This document shows positions 5,596 to 6,812 of a DNA stretch of 6,812 nt, one piece after another. How positions within the stretch are numbered: the stretch's first letter is position 1; every line of letters starts with the position of its first letter. The position numbers were made by a program, and so were the translations under genes. Source of the stretch: Patescibacteria group bacterium (GTDB lineage Bacteria; Patescibacteriota; Microgenomatia; Daviesbacterales; UBA10151); contig JAHIUE010000027.1 in the NCBI GenBank assembly GCA_018817205.1, positions 1 through 6,812 of the forward strand. The letters run 5' to 3'. The notes under the pieces were generated by a model that made no database searches, was not told the origin of the DNA, and saw nothing but the letters and a program-made list of their open reading frames with translations.

Positions 5596-6812
5596 ACAAA
5601 TTCTATATCACAACCGCTATACCTTATGTAAATGGACTACCCCATGTTGGTCATTCCCTGGAATATTTTCAGGCAGATACAATCAGGCGCTACTACCAGT
5701 TACAGGGCTATAAAACTCTGCTTCTTTCTGGTGCTGATGAAAATGCCTTAAAAAATATCCACGCCGCTGAAAAAGAAGGCATCCCTGTGCAGGATTTTTT
5801 AGACAGGAATTCTAAAATCTGGGAAGATACTTACAAACTTTTAGGAATCAAGTTAGATGTTTTCCAAAGAGGGTCTGATAAAGAAAAACATTGGCCAGGG
5901 GTGCAAAAATTATGGAAACTCTGCGAAAGTCCCGGTGATATTTATAAAAAAGAATATGTGGGATTTTATTGTATCGGCTGTGAATCTTTTAAAACCAAGG
6001 TGGAACTTATTAATGGACTTTGCCAAATCCACCAAACCAAACCGGACAATGTCAAAGAAGAAAATTATTTTTTTAAATTATCAAAATATCAAGAAAAACT
6101 GATTCAACTTATTGAATCTGGCGAATTAAAAATTATTCCGGAGAATAAAAAGCAGGAGGCTATATCTTTTGTAAAATCAGGGCTTGAGGATTTCAGCATT
6201 TCCAGATCTAATGAACGGGCTAAAGATGTCGGGGTTCCGGTACCGGAAGATGAAAGCCAAAAGATTTATGTCTGGTTTGATGCTTTGGCTATATATCTTA
6301 CTGGAATTGGTTTTGGGTGGAATAAAGAAAACTTCAAAAAATGGTGGCCGGCAGATTTACACATAATCGGTAAAGATATCAACAGGTTTCATACTGTTTA
6401 CTGGCCTGCCATACTTTTGTCTGCCGGGTTACCTTTGCCAAAACAAATCTTAATCCACGGCTTTGTCAATTTAAAAGGCGAAAAAATTTCCAAGTCTGTG
6501 GGGAATGTAATATCACCACAAGAAGTTACGGAAAAATATGGAGTTGAATCTTTAAGATATTTTATGCTGTCACAGATTCCAACAGATTCTGATGGTGATT
6601 TTTCCATTGAAAGGTTCAAAGAAGTATACAATGCTGATTTGGCCAATGGACTTGGTAATTTAGTAGCCCGTATTGCCAAGCTTTGTGAACAAAATAATAT
6701 AGTATCTGAAAATGATTCAAATAATTTAAGCAGCAATGTTGAGAAAAAACTTTTGGAATATAAATTTAATGAGGCTTTATCTACAATTTGGCTTCGTATT
6801 GCCGAAACAGAT
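5592..6812 (+). CDS. metG: Methionyl-tRNA synthetase, 3' part outside window
   Basis: Class I aminoacyl-tRNA synthetase that attaches methionine to initiator and elongator tRNA(Met) in the cytosol; 407 residues are present and the frame is open to the edge. The Rossmann-fold start reads FYITTAIPYVNGLPHVGH with the HIGH signature as HVGH (18-21). The connective insertion carries one zinc site, C127-x2-C130 and C144-x2-H147, followed by EENYFF (156-161), as in the Thermus-type single-knuckle form. Further catalytic landmarks are YVWFDAL (226-232), HIIGKDINRFHTVYWPAIL (257-275), IHGFVNLKGEKISKSVGN with the KMSKS loop as KISKS (298-302), and LRYFMLSQIP (321-330). The helical anticodon-binding domain begins at about 345. 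The usual GTDEHG loop near residue 47 reads GADENA, probably a lineage variant. The ATG overlaps the TGA of the membrane protein gene and has no ribosome binding site, implying coupled translation. Any C-terminal tRNA-binding domain cannot be judged from this window. Confidence 0.98.
   Translation, partial: MNKFYITTAIPYVNGLPHVGHSLEYFQADTIRRYYQLQGYKTLLLSGADENALKNIHAAEKEGIPVQDFLDRNSKIWEDTYKLLGIKLDVFQRGSDKEKHWPGVQKLWKLCESPGDIYKKEYVGFYCIGCESFKTKVELINGLCQIHQTKPDNVKEENYFFKLSKYQEKLIQLIESGELKIIPENKKQEAISFVKSGLEDFSISRSNERAKDVGVPVPEDESQKIYVWFDALAIYLTGIGFGWNKENFKKWWPADLHIIGKDINRFHTVYWPAILLSAGLPLPKQILIHGFVNLKGEKISKSVGNVISPQEVTEKYGVESLRYFMLSQIPTDSDGDFSIERFKEVYNADLANGLGNLVARIAKLCEQNNIVSENDSNNLSSNVEKKLLEYKFNEALSTIWLRIAETD

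Noticed and set aside
5857..6736. Open frames in other frames or antisense within metG
   Set aside because: The metG frame is open and motif-rich throughout; the others lack recognisable features.
1..6812. UGA recoding as in some CPR lineages (Gracilibacteria/Absconditabacteria)
   Set aside because: The membrane protein ends naturally at TGA in an ATGA overlap, and no long frame contains internal TGA codons at glycine positions.
1..6812. CRISPR array, tRNA, rRNA, insertion sequence or attachment site
   Set aside because: I found no regularly spaced repeats, tRNA-like cloverleaf, transposase motifs or terminal inverted repeats in either strand; almost all bases are coding.

Overview
This is an AT-rich stretch of bacterial chromosome with dense, short-spaced genes, standard stop-codon usage (TAA and TGA both terminate genes) and very few Shine-Dalgarno sequences. 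The style of the methionyl-tRNA synthetase, the single-chain UvrD/RecB helicase-nuclease, the DUF2130 protein and the small membrane protein suggest a member of the Candidate Phyla Radiation (Patescibacteria), probably Microgenomates. That assignment is an impression from sequence style, not a database result. No mobile element, CRISPR array, tRNA or rRNA is visible, and no gene looks broken.

Left part (minus strand, about 4446 down to 1): a three-gene unit read right to left. It starts with a DUF2130-family protein (coiled coil plus a restriction-endonuclease-like domain). Twelve bases later comes a 1001-residue fusion of a UvrD-type superfamily 1A helicase to a RecB-family nuclease domain with a cysteine cluster. 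Six bases after that comes an M24 metallopeptidase (Xaa-Pro dipeptidase type) that runs off the left edge. A strong extended -10 lies just upstream of the DUF2130 gene, so the unit probably starts there. The first two genes pair two predicted nuclease folds, one coupled to a helicase, and may act together on DNA ends; this is inference from adjacency.

Middle (4534-5148, minus strand): a 204-residue soluble protein I do not recognise. It has its own promoter and is transcribed towards the DUF2130 unit.

Right part (plus strand, 5224 to the edge): a small four-helix membrane protein whose stop codon overlaps the start of metG (ATGA), followed by the first 407 codons of methionyl-tRNA synthetase. 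The orphan gene and this pair diverge from a 75-bp intergenic region with back-to-back promoters.

A recurrent feature is that each of the three candidate promoters has its -10 hexamer only 6 to 11 bases from the start codon. That spacing predicts leaderless or nearly leaderless transcripts and fits the lack of ribosome binding sites.
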